DNA of 64,000 nt from Diphasiastrum complanatum (GCA_029204225.1 CM055094.1:7177143-7241142); one strand, 5' to 3'; counted from the first letter of the stretch, positions 12,111 to 24,400 are shown. Notes: generated from the sequence alone by a model not told the origin. Numbers and translations are program-made.

Positions 12111-12985
12111 GTTGGAGAGAAGTGTGAATATATGTGAGAAAAAATCAAAATCTGAAATAGTGATAGTTTTTAGATCAATAATCTCTTTGATCCAATCTAA
12201 GATGAAAATATTGCACTTCCAAAATGAATCTTGAAGTCTATTTTGACTGTTAAGTTTATTTTTTAACAATTAAATCTATGTATCTAATGAGTAGTTTTTA
12301 GTCACTTAGATTTTACTAATTTGCTTACATAAAACCTGATGCTTTATTTGTTGATGATCAACAAGAACATGGAGTTGCCATATTTTCAATAATAACCATA
12401 TGGGTCTGGTGGCCATGTGACACTATGATTTTTCTTTTGTAGTGCATCTTGAGTGGACTAGCTTGATAATAAGGTGCATGTTGGTCCATGTTGTGGATAA
12501 TAGCATCTTAGCTTTTGCAATTTGCCTCAATGGACAATCAAGACATGGATTGTTTGCAACACATTGTGTACACCAAGGCCTCAATGTGGACATTCTAAAT
12601 GACATTGTCTTCCTCCACATTCATAACATTGTACCACGTGCAAAATACCCTTCCCTCTAAGGTGATAAGCATACACAAGTAATAGTTGTCCCTTATCACT
12701 CTCCACATAGTAGAGTGGTATGCTATTATAATCTTCTGATGAGTTCGGAGACATGCAATATTGCACATGTCCCCCCACCTCAAATGTGTAGCGACCTCAC
12801 AAACATCATAAATATTTTTCATACGTAACGTTCCATACAAGATCTCGAACATATCATACAGAGAAAGATATTTCTTCAATTAAATCAAATATGTGTACAA
12901 GAAAATGTCTTTACTCTACTCAACTCTACAATCTTGCAGATAATAGGGCATCAAGTTCTATCTGTTTAACTTGCTTGAGCTCTTT
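12111..12985. other. Non-coding AT-rich DNA
   Basis: Short minus-strand frames at 12423-12879 overlap each other in different frames and resemble no family. I see nothing further here. Confidence 0.4.
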
Positions 12986-12989
12986 GGCT

Positions 12990-14501
12990 TCAAAGTTTTG
13001 CCCGAATACTTGGTTTCCATATGGTGCCAGCTTTACTTGCAAGTATGTTATCGTATACTGACTGAACGATGTCATCCAAAAATTCATCTTTAACTCTTCT
13101 AGGGATGATAGCCTTCAGTAGCCAAGCGTCGATTCGCACAAAGGATCCTTCCAAGTAGAAACTCTGCATAGCTTCGAGCACCTTAGCGATGAAGTTGCCC
13201 ATGCCTCCCAAAGAATAGGTCATAAATTTGTGATGCTTCCTCGCTTTGTGATGTTCTTTGTGATGCTTCCTCGCTTTAATATTGTAGGCAATATTTTCAA
13301 AATGAGTATGGTAATTTGTTTTTCAGTCTATATACAAGCTCCATAAGCCTGAATATGAAACATCGATGTCCTGGAGCAAATGTACAAAATTTGGAACTTT
13401 TGTCGATTGGAATAAGTCGAACTAGCTTCTGTGCCTCCAACTATCTTTCTGTCCTTCAGAGTAATCATAGAAATCTAGTTCCTTTATTCGAATATATTCC
13501 AATGCATATAATAATGTACATCCTATATATTGTTCACAACTTCCAAAGGGATTAACGAAAAATTTCCCTTGGAGAATTGCCCGGCTTAAACATTCTCTGG
13601 ATTCTGTATCAAGCTTATTCCAAAGAATTAAAAATTCCTCCTTTTTCCAAGGAGTTTCCTAGTCCTCCCCACTGTAGCCTAACAAGCCTGGCATCACAAC
13701 ATAATTCGCATGCCATTGCAATTCAACGTTAAGTTGTAGTGGTAACCATGGTCGAACTTTTTCAATAAATTTTTTGAATTGTCTTGCATGTACCGGATTT
13801 CAAGCTTTTGGTTTGCTTCGCATTAGGTGCTTCGTCTGGTTCTTTTTTGGTAGCAGGGACTTCCTTGGCATAAACAACATCCTTCATCTCTAACTTGAGT
13901 GCCTCCAGCTCCCTCGACAACCTGTCATTTTCGGCGATAGCGTTTACATATTTGCCATGGGTTTCGACTCCTCTTGACTATTCTTTTGCACCTAAATGTA
14001 TTATGTATATGCAGTCAGACCCGGAGAAGATATGGCTATCAATTCAAGCATGTTCTCTTTAAGATCGAACAACTCATCCAATATTTTGTCCTTCTCTTCA
14101 GATAGTGGGTCGAGCAATTCCTTGAGGAATGCTTCCTACAGGGACTCATGTTCATTATTCCATTTATTTACATTAACTCAAATAGTACATGCTAAGTTGC
14201 AACAACTATGTACAAGGTTAGAAGCAATACGCTTCTGTTTATCGAGTTGTGCCTTTATATGTACACTTTTCAATTTGGACTGCTCCACCATTGTGGTGAG
14301 CTTATTGATTTCTGATTCAAACACCTAATGTTTGTCGGCTGCCTTATCCAGCTTGATCTTCTGCTTCAAAAAATCTTACTCGGCCTTAGATTTGGCCTTT
14401 TTATGAATTGACAACATAGTGTCATATCTGGACTGCAGCTGGCTATTTTCAGCATGTACATAACAATGGTTAGCCAACGCAATCAATCGCAAGCCCTCCA
14501 T
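12990..14501 (-). pseudogene. Second unrecognised coiled-coil pseudogene
   Basis: Reading leftward from an ATG at 14501, one frame runs to about 13990 with several stops. It has strong heptad character (KTIAxL-like runs such as DPLSEEKDKILDELFDLKEN). After a frameshift the coiled coil continues (IAENDRLSRELEALKLEM, about 13930-13870) into a Lys/Pro-rich hinge. Another shift opens a frame that stays readable for about 270 codons, from about 13800 to 12993, with only three stops. This C-terminal domain includes FIEKVRPWLPLQLNVELQW, FFVNPFGSCEQYIGC and GNFIAKVLEAMQSFYLEGSF. It contains an internal duplication of KARKHHK. I recognise no family. Its layout (coiled coil, hinge, C-terminal domain) resembles family X but I see no clear residue match. 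Confidence 0.5.
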
Positions 14502-14879
14502 AGTGATTGCAACAACAATCAGATCGCACAAGCAAGCAAGAAATCACGAGCATGAATTCATTATGAGGTAAAAGAAAAATGAGGTGAAAATGGTGTTAAA
14601 AGGAAAACGAGAAAGACAATGCTTGATTAATACAACATGCGGTGATGCAAGTGGATAGTAGATAGGTGTCAACCATTGGTTGAGCAACCACTCTACATAC
14701 GCAAACATTTACTATGCACAAAAACCAAAAAACATGCTTACGTAATAATGTGGCAAAAGGTTTGAATAAAGTAAGGGAATATGCCTCAATATTTGCAAAC
14801 TCTCCATCAGTATCCCCCACCAAAACTAGTGGCATCCCCATGACACCTCATGAGAGTCTTATTTTGGGCTTTGGTTAGA
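14502..14879. other. Non-coding spacer
   Basis: AT-rich sequence without a convincing frame. It contains GGGATGCCACTAGTTTTGG on the minus strand (about 14825-14845), which is also found in similar form next to copy C near 57520. The family X repeat unit therefore probably extends into it. Confidence 0.4.
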
Positions 14880-15037
14880 CTAGACTTTCTCCATAAACTC
14901 TAGTCGTGACTTATTGAAATCACATGAATGTGGAAAAAAACACTCATGAGCCTCAGACAACCAATTCGATGTCATCCATGCAATGAATTTATGCTCCCAA
15001 CATCCACCTAGCATTGCCGCACATGGTAGTACAGTCT
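14880..15037 (-). pseudogene. Family X copy B, C-terminal fragment
   Basis: This ~158-bp segment is closely related at DNA level to 57595-57755. Translated with small frame corrections it gives RLYYH, WEHKFIAWMTSNWLS, ECFFPHS and RLEFMEKV, the same C-terminal block as copies A and C. It is cut off on the right at about 15040, where chromovirus-associated sequence starts. Confidence 0.6.
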
Positions 15038-15059
15038 TGTTATTTAAGAGGGAAGCTCC

Positions 15060-15118
15060 TGCTTACAAACACAAACACAATGGAAAACACACTATGGAGA
15101 AACTAGCCAACCAAGGTG
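15060..15118. repeat. Short dispersed repeat, second copy at 42735-42795
   Basis: The core GGAAAACACACTATGGAGAA, followed by CCAACCAAG, recurs with few changes near 42755-42790. It marks the edge of a retroelement insertion in both places; identity unknown. Confidence 0.5.
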
Positions 15119-15129
15119 TGTTCTGGGCC

Positions 15130-15261
15130 TCACAAGGATATTAGTTACTTTCGGGTCACGTCCAGTATGACATGACATAACTAACAGCTTGATTCATTGG
15201 AGTACCATGTATCCAAGACTAGGACTATACTGAATCCTATGTACTGATCATGGACATGGCA
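15130..15261 (-). mobile_element. Partial chromovirus 3' LTR
   Basis: On the minus strand the sequence begins TGCCATGTCC directly after a polypurine tract (AAGGAGGGAAGAATAAA, 15262-15278). It aligns with the starts of the LTRs at 29506 and 49452 (shared words include GTCCATG, GATTC, ATAGTCCT, TTAGTTA). It breaks off near 15130. Confidence 0.6.
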
Positions 15262-15264
15262 TTT

Positions 15265-15850
15265 ATTCTTCCCTCCTTAAACTGCTTCTATCCTTCGAAG
15301 CTAAACTTAGAAAAATTCTTCTTTATGCTGTCAATTCTCTCCCATGAATCATCATCCTCGGTACGACCTTTCCATCGAATTAAGCACTCAGAGATAAAAT
15401 GATTTCTCAATTGTTTATCTCTAGTTTTGAGCACTTTCTTAGGTTCCAAAGGTACACTAAGTCTTCCAAATGGGATAAATCCTTGTCCGATCCAACTGTA
15501 TCACCTTTATGTAAACTTAGTTTCAAATGACTTACATAAAAAACTGGATGTGCAGTCGATTTTCCTTGAAGATTGAGTTCATGCACCAAAGAACCAATTC
15601 TACGTACAATCCTGAACGGTCCACAATAACAGGTAGACAGTTTATAATGCTTCCCTATATGTAACATCTTAAAATCCTTTGGAATCCTAAGATATACCCA
15701 GTCATCAACTTTAAAATCTCTTGGAGATCTCTTAAGATCGGCATAGTGCTTATTTCTATCATGAGCACTTTGGATACTATCCTTAGCCACTTGCAACATC
15801 TCTTGCATATTATGCAAGAAATCAACAACTTTCTAGATCTTAATAGATGT
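15265..15850 (-). pseudogene. Chromovirus (Ty3) integrase C-terminus and chromodomain
   Basis: The frame ending at 15407 encodes a typical Ty3 integrase tail: AHDRNKHYADLKR, VYLRIPKDFKM, YCGPFRIVRRIGSLVHELNL and HPVFYVSHLKLSL. After a frameshift near 15440 a chromodomain follows (LIRWKGRTEDDDSWERID, about 15395-15340). Chromodomains steer chromovirus integration to heterochromatin marks. A stop interrupts the last residues. The polypurine tract follows directly. Confidence 0.85.
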
Positions 15851-16190
15851 CGTCTCAACATTTACGTAAGAACAACACGATGCTTTCAATTTTCTTCTCA
15901 TTTAGAACTCCGTGCAGGTTGAAGTATTTGATCCACTTAGCTAGCTAGTCCTCTACGACTTCAGGTTTCTTCTCCTTCTTCTCTCCCGAATAAACCTCTG
16001 GTTGAAAATCGAGATTGGGTGAAGACATCAATTTGACTTGATTTAACAAAACTTCCATTTGCTGGTCTCTTATTTGATTACGATTATTCATATCATTGAG
16101 TGCCGTACTCAACTGTTGACAAATCACCATATACGATGGTGCATCTGGATTTGCAGCTTGATTTGAAATTTTTTCGTCCATCTCGATTTA
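15851..16190 (-). pseudogene. Chromovirus gag N-terminus
   Basis: From ATG at 16181 the frame gives MDEKISNQAANPDAPSYM, then MEVLLNQVKLMSSPNLDFQP, a Lys/Glu-rich stretch and, beyond a stop, a segment with YFNLHGVLNEKKIES. The same gag occurs at 38.4-38.66 kb on the plus strand. It passes directly into the integrase C-terminus at about 15850, so the rest of gag, protease, RT, RNase H and most of integrase have been deleted. Confidence 0.7.
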
Positions 16191-17710
16191 TCTATTTCTA
16201 AAAATTACTAAAATTAGTAAATATCAGATTAACTCATATCTGTTGACCAATATCTTACTGAAATTGAATCAAGCATGGTCAATTCACTAATTTTAGAATA
16301 CATTTAATAGATAAATTAAGAAACTAGAAAAAACTAGAAATTTTGAGTTTTTGACTTTTAATTTTATTTTAAAATTTTACGTAACTTAAAAAAAATCATT
16401 AAAACACGGTTAGTTTTTAGGCAATCAAAATCAAAAAAATGATTTATTGTGCGATTCCTAATGGTACTGAATTAATGTCTATAAGGCATACACAACATGC
16501 GACATTAACTAATTTTTTTGACTTTACGAAATTTTATGTAAATTTCAGTTCTACGAAAATTGTCAACATAAATCCTGATTTGTGTCTTAACAGTCAGAGC
16601 ATATGCGTATAACCACTCAAAACATATCTAAACCACTATGCATGTCATAATCACCTTGAGAATCAACATGTAGACATTCCATGCAAGCACAATACTACAA
16701 ATTAGAAAATTGTCATGCAAGCAATCAGAAAAATTGAAAATTTTGCCAATTTTGCTCACCAAATTGCAAAACTTCAGATGATCATATCTTTGGCTACATG
16801 ACACCAAAATAGGTGCTGTAAAGCTCAGAAAAGAGGGAGACCTAGTGAACAAGACACTTGCCACATCAGCCTGCCACCTAGGATCCACACGTGTGAGTTC
16901 AGAACAGCCAAAAAACCTAAATTAGGATGCATTTTTTCAAGGCCAATACCTCAAAAGACATGCAAACACCCAACCAAGCCTAAAAGTGATGATCCAGACA
17001 GTCTTAAATGGACTCTAAGAGTTCCATGAAGCCTTCATACAGATCCTATGAAGCAGATTGGGCTAAGAACCATGATTTGTTGATTTTTAGAAGTCAAAAT
17101 AGCCTTAAATTGATGGAATTGAAACTTAAGCGTTCACCCACCAAATTATAGGTATGATAGCGAGCTGGGAAGCAAAAAAGAAATACTAATCATGCTATAA
17201 AAAATCAAGAATGATCTCCTAATGGATTTAGAGAGATCCACCCCCCAAAATCACTAAAAATGGTCAATGATTGTCCTTTTTTGACTTCTACATGCTCAAT
17301 TGCTGGAATTCTTGGCTCTAACTTCAAGGACAACTTCTAAAGAACTTAGCCTAGAATCGATAATCATTGGAAGATCCAACATGCATCATGAATTTGAGCC
17401 TCTAATAAGAAAGTATACTTGTTGGAAAATTCAGATCTACGAAAAATTTGACATCCATATTTATCAATGTTTCAATATCTGGTTGATCCTATCCTTTTGA
17501 TACTTTTTTCACACCATTCTCACCTAACACTAAGGACCTTGGGGATTTTTTTCTGGTCCATTTTGTGGGCTTGAAGGCCAATTATGTCATTATGGCCACA
17601 GAGTCTAAGAGCTCTATTGCCATATAGACCTTCATGTTGAAAAGCTCGTGGGCTTTACATCATAAATAATATGACATGAGGGCCATTGATAAATGCAAGC
17701 AATAGTTCTC
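16191..17710. other. Chromovirus leader and intergenic DNA
   Basis: The first ~100 bp upstream of the gag (on the minus strand) resemble the leader at 38250-38385. Beyond that there is no gene. One CACACGTGTG palindrome lies at 16886-16895. No 5' LTR could be placed. Confidence 0.4.
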
Positions 17711-17970
17711 AAGGATCAACCAAGCCTCCATTGTCCTATGGGCTTGTGATTGCCATGGCAATTGCAGCTGGCAACACATGATTATCCTCCCATGGACTTT
17801 CTAATCCCATAATCCAATAGAATTACATGATTTTTAAGTTAAGGATCAACCAAGCCTCCATTGTCCTATGGGCTTGTGATTGCCATGGCAATTGCAGCTG
17901 GCAACACATGATTATCCTCTCATGGACTTTCTAATCCCATAATCCAATAGAATTACATGATTTTTAAGTT
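17711..17970. repeat. Recent 130-bp tandem duplication (two copies)
   Basis: 17711-17840 is repeated at 17841-17970 with one visible difference (TCCTCCCATGG against TCCTCTCATGG). The near identity shows a recent event or copy-number instability. No coding function. Confidence 0.95.
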
Positions 17971-18618
17971 AAGGAAAAATATATTGACGATGCTTTATCT
18001 TTGGTGTAGCTCCAATGGAGGGGATTTTAAGAGGGTCTTGGGGCTTCACACGCTCTCCCTTGGGCATCTAGTCCTCAATGCTCATGCCTCCTCTAAACAT
18101 TCAAATCCATTTCAAAATTCAATAAGAGATCAAAACAATTTTATGGCTATTGAGTTGTAATTTGTAACAAGTCCCCTCCTCTTGTGGAATGCACAAAATA
18201 TAATGTTTATTGAGTTGGAAGATGTTGAAGTCAACATTTAAATGATACAAGATACAACCTTCCGAAAAAATACAAGAGTTGAGAAATGTCCAAAGAAGGT
18301 ATTGGGATCAATATTGTGGGGCCCTCTTGGGTGCAATTATTTTAATAAAGGTTGTATTCTCTTTCCATCCTTTCTAGTATGTTCATTGTTGTGAAACTGG
18401 TGGTGGTAAATGGACACACAAGGGAATCTCGTCCGCCGCAAGCCTCCACCTAAATATCAAATTAATATTAAAAATAAAAGAAATGACATATAATGTCGTG
18501 GAAAGTAATGATTGTCTTAGATTTTATTTATGGATTTAGGTAAATAAAACTAAAATCATTACTATGTGAGACAAGCATAGGATCCTCATGCCCTTTTTAT
18601 TCTTAAAGAAAAAAAGAG
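17971..18618. other. Non-coding DNA
   Basis: No gene-like frame or repeat is evident. Confidence 0.5.
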
Positions 18619-18663
18619 ATATATATATATATAGAGAGAGGGGGGGGGGGGGGGGGGGGGGGG
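18619..18663. repeat. (TA)n(GA)n followed by a G-tract
   Basis: A TA run, four GA units and then about 23 consecutive G. The long G-run is a potential quadruplex and a likely place of sequencing error. Confidence 0.9.
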
Positions 18664-18665
18664 TT

Positions 18666-18729
18666 GGAATTTGATACTCATGCTTACATTTCAAAATTGA
18701 AATTTGATACTCATGCTTACGTTTCAAAT
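18666..18729. repeat. Short tandem duplication of about 30 bp
   Basis: AATTTGATACTCATGCTTAC occurs twice, at about 18667 and 18701, each followed by a TTTCAAA-type tail. Two units only. Confidence 0.85.
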
Positions 18730-18824
18730 TGAATGGCTTGTTTGACTTTTGCTTTCAAGTGATGTGTGCTTTTCATGACATACTTTTCAAAAGAAGATGT
18801 AAACAAATTTTGGCGGCTCTTTTG

Positions 18825-20790
18825 TTTTAAAAAGAAAGGTCTACATATATGACCTATCTATCACTCTCATTCTAAATCTTACTTTTAAATTTATCACCTA
18901 TTTAAGCTATTGAGTTCATGCTCAATGTTGACCTCTTACTCTAAATTTACCTTTTAGATTTAATAAACTTGCCAAAGATGCAAATTATTGAGATCATGTG
19001 CTCAAAGTTAACCTGTGGTTGCATGCTAAGGTCGAGCACCAAATTCTTCTTTTATTAGCTCGAGAAAAATTTCCATCAATTTTTTTTTTTTAACCTCGAG
19101 TCAAATTTTGTGGTGATTTCAATGTTTTTTTATATTTTTATGCATGGATGTGCAATGTTATTATTCTTAAAGTGCAAAATTATAATGTTGGGCCAAATTA
19201 ACCTAAATAAGTTTAAAGGTTTGACATGAAATAACACATCGGGCTCAAGGTACTCTCGGCGTATTGTGTGATGGGAACTACCCTATTACCCAACTGAAGA
19301 GCACAAAGGTTCACAAAGCGTTGGGTTCGAGCGTGTGAAGTGCGATGGGATTTGCCTTATCGCCCAACTCAATGCCTCACTTAACATGTCGATGACCTAT
19401 TGGGCTGGAGCCTGTACATGAAACAATTCTCGATTGGGACACTAGCTTTGGAGTTGCCAAATGAGGTGGCATGGTACCCTTACCACGTAGGGGCAAGTCA
19501 AGCCCATTTTTTGGACCCAAGGACATTGCCTAACACGTTGAGTTGCTTAAGAAAATGAAACCAATGATATGACAAAGATTCAAATTAATTAATCCAAGCC
19601 ACACATGCATTGATATAACAATGTATAAGATCTCACACGCGAAAATATAATGGGTGGCAAGTGAAATGGCCAATCTAACGGACGTGATGCCACTCTCAAG
19701 TGGCCCTTATAGTTCAAATTGCTCTAGAGATAATCTTGTTGTGTTTTGAAAAGAAAAATATAAATTTATTAACTATCCATCACTCTCATTCTAAATTTCA
19801 CTTTTAAATTTATTACCTTTGTCCTGAAGCTATTAAGATCATGTGCTCAATGCTAATGGGTTACTCTAAATATAACTTTTAAACTTATTAAATTTGCCGA
19901 AGTTGCAAGTTATTGAGTTATGGAGATCGTGAGCTCAAAGTTAGTATGTGGTTCCATGCTGAGGTCGACCATCAAATTCTTCGTTTATTAGCTTGAGAAC
20001 ACTTTCCATCTTTTTTTTTTACCTCGAGTCAAATATTGTGCTAATTTCAATGTTTTTGTTTTTGCATTGCATATAAACATATAATGTATTATTTTTAAGT
20101 GTGAAATTATAGTGTTGGCCAAACTAACCTAAACAAGCTCATAGGTTTGACATGCAACAATGCATTGGGCTTGAACTGCTCTTGGCATGCATTGTGTGAT
20201 GGGAACATGTTATTACCCAACTAAAGAGCACAAAGGTTCAACATGTGAACAAAGGGCTTGAGTGATGATATTTGCCTTATCATCCAACTCAATGCCTTGC
20301 TCAACATGTCGATGACGCATTGGGTTTGAGCCCCAATGTGAAAAATTTTCTTTGTTGGGCACTAGCTTTGGCCAAACTTCGGGTGCTTTCAGAGTTACAC
20401 TGCTTGGCAAGTCCCAAATTCAAAATGGAGTTTTTCGATTGGTCCAGGGAGAAAAAAAAATGGGTTCTTCCCCTTTCATATGCTCAGTTACCATCATGTG
20501 GCAGATGAGGTGGCATCAGACCCTTGCCACGTAGGGGCAATGGAAGACCATGTTTTGGACCTGGGGATTGTGCCTACGCGTTGAGTTGCTTAAGAAAATT
20601 AGACCAATGATACGGCAAGGATTCAAACAAACCAATCAAATTGTGGTCCTCCTTTTAACAATTACTAGACAAGTTTGAAAAGGGGTAATCCATTACCCTG
20701 CCAACTCGCTTGTCAAAATTCAAAAAAATGGGCGGCAAGTGAAAGGGTCGATCAAAGAGACGTGATGCTAGTGTCTCAATGGCCCTTGGC
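18825..20790. repeat. Diverged tandem duplication of about 1 kb
   Basis: Segment 18825-19740 and segment 19745-20790 correspond along their length. Shared landmarks in order are CTATC(C)ATCACTCTCATTCTAAAT, GTGCTCAA, GGTCGA, ATCAAATTCTTC, ACCTCGAGTCAAAT, TAATCCAAC-type prose, CCACGTAGGGGCAA, CGTTGAGTTGCTTAAGAAAA and GACGTGATGC. Many substitutions and indels separate the copies, so the duplication is old. No coding capacity is visible. It may be a tandemly arranged non-coding repeat or two insertions of one element. Confidence 0.7.
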
Positions 20791-21400
20791 AAAACCTCTC
20801 TATCAAATAGAAAGGTGATTTTAAAGTTACCTTTCAATCAAGACTATGGTTACTTCTTTTTGACATGCTTTGAAAGGCCATCAAGTTGTGAATAGACATT
20901 TGACATTAGCCATGCATTGCAATTTGCAACCTAACAAATGTCAAACTTGCATGAGGCATGAGAGAGAATAAAAAGAAAGAGTTGAGGCCCATCAAATGCA
21001 ATACTGTAAATAAATGCAATATTGGAACTCAAATCATTGACACTGCATCATTGGGACATTTGAGGCTAGTAGAGACAGACTAGTGCTCGCGAAGCTTTTT
21101 TTAGGCTGTTCTAAAAACATTCGTATTTTTTAAAGCTTCTCAATTTTTAAGGACTCCTACTTATAAGAAAGTTTATCTAACTATAAGAAACCGTTAAAAT
21201 TTTTATGACATCTATTTTTTGTCGGTTTCGTTCATATTCTTTGCCGGTTTTCTCGAGCGATTGAGAGAGAGAGCTCGAGAGAGAAATATAATGCAGTCCA
21301 TGAAAGCGAGCGCAGCCAAGCAAAATAGAGAAAGCTTCTCAATCTGCGAGCGAGCGAGCGAGAGAGAGAGAGAGAGAGAGAGAGTGGGAGGGAGGGAGAG
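20791..21400 (+). promoter_or_regulatory. Upstream region and GA-rich 5' UTR of the kelch gene
   Basis: This is the 600 bp upstream of the kelch start codon. A GAGC/GA repeat at 21345-21385 lies 15-55 bp before the ATG, a common feature of plant 5' leaders. No convincing TATA box is visible (TTATAAG near 21170 is the best candidate). Confidence 0.5.
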
Positions 21401-24400
21401 ATGAAGGAGCATTTGCAAATGGACGGGGATCCCATTTCACGGATGCAGCTGGATCTCCAGCAGCTGAAGAGATCCCTGTACCGCTTTCAGCTTGCAGTGA
21501 TAGGACTAGCCGTGGTGCTCATGCTGCTTCTTGTTGCTCTGATAACAGTAGGGTCTCTGCACGGGAACAGAATCCACAGGCTGGATCAGCATGAGGGGCT
21601 AATCGCCCGTCCAAATGTGACTTTTGCATCCCAGTCAGGCAATCGAACACTTGATGGGCTTACGTATGGTGGCAGCCTCTTCAGGGGGAGCGGATTCTGG
21701 GCCCCAAAGGCTATACTCCCATGTAATCAAGGCTTTTGCTGTAGTCTTTGTGTTGAGTAGTGCATTGGTCTGTGAAAAAAGTGCCCGTAAATCAGACCAA
21801 AATTTTCCTGTAAAACAAGGAGTTCTTATGAATCAGATGGAATTTTAATTCAACATTGTGAGCATGCAGTACTGGGCCTGAAAAAGGTGATGGCATCAAT
21901 TTTATTGCCTTATAGTGGTTTCAGACTGCTGTGCTTTGCAAGTGCTGCAGCGGCAAACAACCCTGCTGTTGCCATGCATCGCGGTCTAAGGAAATAGGAG
22001 TCACTCGGCAATCTCCGCATTCCTCTTTAGGATTGAGTTTACTGCTTCATCTCCAGCATGCTCTCCTTATTGGGTTAAGTGCATCTGTGTTATTGCTCTC
22101 GGCATTTCATCTCCCCTCTATTTGATTCGTTAAGTTTCAAAAAGTTGAAACTTACCAATCAATCACAGCATCCCCTTTTTGGATTGAGTTTCCTGCACCC
22201 GCGCTCTATGCTCTTCGCATTTTATATCTCCTCCATTTGATTGGTTAAATTTGAAGAAATAAGATTTTCAAGCAATCGGGACATCCACCTTTCAGCTTGA
22301 GTTTTCTTGTCTGCTTCATACATCCCGTTCTATACGCTCCATATTTCATTTCTCCTCCATATGATTTATTAAATTTGAAAAAGAAACGACTTACCAGGCG
22401 GTCGTGACATATCCCTTTCAGATTGAGTTTTATGCTTCACGTCCTAAATCCGTGTTCCATGCTCTATGTATTTCCACTCTCATCCATTTGACTGCTTGAG
22501 TAAGGAAATGTTTGTTTTGGTTAGCTTCTTGGAGTTGCGTTGCTTGCCCAGCAATACGGCTGAGGCTCAATAACCATGTTTGAGTTGCCCATTGATGACA
22601 ATTCCAGTGTAGTTTGAAAGGGGAAAAGCCCATTTATTTTAAATAAGAAGCAATGGCAGTCAACCATTGTGGCCAAGGGACTTACCTGGCAGCAGAATCT
22701 GAACGGAGCTTTAGATCTAGATACCCGGATTAAACTTAGAGAAATTAAGCTGGGTGATGATGCTTATTCGTAGTCCTTATTTTATCTTGCATTTATCTTG
22801 CTCTACCAAAATTAGTTTACCTCAGAGAATATTACCCCAGACTCGAGCAAAGGTTACATAGCCAGATACGCATGGCCTCTTTAGCCTCTGCTCTACTTTT
22901 CATTGATTCTACAACCGTGTTCGTTCTGGGTTGTATTTATAGCAGATGACTCAATTTTGCTTAGCAAAAACCTGCGATGAGATTAGATTACTAGTGGCTA
23001 CTTCTCTCAGGTCATGATAAAAATGATATTTACGGGTTTAATTGCATGCATTTTTGCTAATCTGCAAGCTTGAAAAAGTTTTGATCTTGACCATCATATA
23101 TTTGAACTAATTTCAGTGTTTTCCTACCTGTATTTGGCCGGTTTTTAAAGATCCTCTACAAATTGGCCGTTTGGAATTCAGTGTCTCGCGATAATCAAGA
23201 ATATTTCACAAGAAATCCACATGTTTTTTGTATTGGGACGAAGGGAAATCAATTTTACCTGCAATATGTGGTTTCAAAGTAGCCAATCCGTTACTTTCAC
23301 AAATTTTCTTTCATGAATCATCACTGTTGTATGTAGTTTTTGTTAACTTACATGAAATGATTAGCAAGCTCAAACTTTTGCTATTTCACATGGTTTTTTT
23401 ATGAACAGTTTTCATCATGTGATTGTTTTGCTGCCACTATGGAACAGATTCTTTGACAGATCATGCTGCAATTGGTCTTGATGCTGAGGAGGTTATATAC
23501 ATAATTGGTGGAGCCACCGTAGATGGCAATGCAACTAACCAAGTGTTAAAGTTTGATGCAATCTTTCAGAACTACAGCGTAATGGCACCCATGCCGCAGC
23601 CAAGATATCGATTCGGAGCGGCTTTACTTGACAGTAAGGGTCCTACTCGTTTTCAGATAATGAATCGGGACTATTGCTCTTCTTATGCCATTTAGTGGTG
23701 GAGACTCTTCAGGGGGGAAGTTTGAGCTTTTCCAGTTTTCTCGAATATTTGAGCTTCCTGGGCTTCTACATGTGTTTTTTCGCTTGCTTAATCTTCTTGT
23801 CAGTGTAAACTGAAAATTGCAAGTTTTCAGAGTATAGCTTTGGTTTTTCTTCCACCCTCTACAGCCTAATGCTATCCTTGATGTTAGGTGGTGGAGTGGC
23901 TCTCTTTTGTATTTTGTAGCCACCTTCCGCACCGTCCCAACACCTCCTGGAGCTTGGGCGGGTGCTGCACTGTCCAAGCCATCTCCTGGACCCACCTGAC
24001 AGTACTCCGAGATGGTTGGGGCTATGGCCTCGACCTAGCTCTTCTAGGGCACAGCAACAGGACTAAACTAAATCATGAAATTTCATTCCACCAAGCCTAG
24101 TGTATAGCGCAGATAACACTCCAAGGCTGGATGAAAGAGATCAAGGTAGAATGTTGACTGGAAAAGAAGTGTTCTGGTAAGTTGAGGATGCTCATTCTCA
24201 TACCCACTTCTAGGTATAAGGCCTTATTTTCCAATTTAGCCACAAGACCAAAAACACGCTTTCACTTCTTTCTAGCTAGGGGGGGTAAAAATTTAACGTG
24301 CTTCGATTTTTAGAGAAGTGTCTTACTTCAGGAAAAGATTTGTCTGATTGTCGCATAGAGAATCATCGGTATAAAGTCTTATTGTAATTATGTCCTTGCG

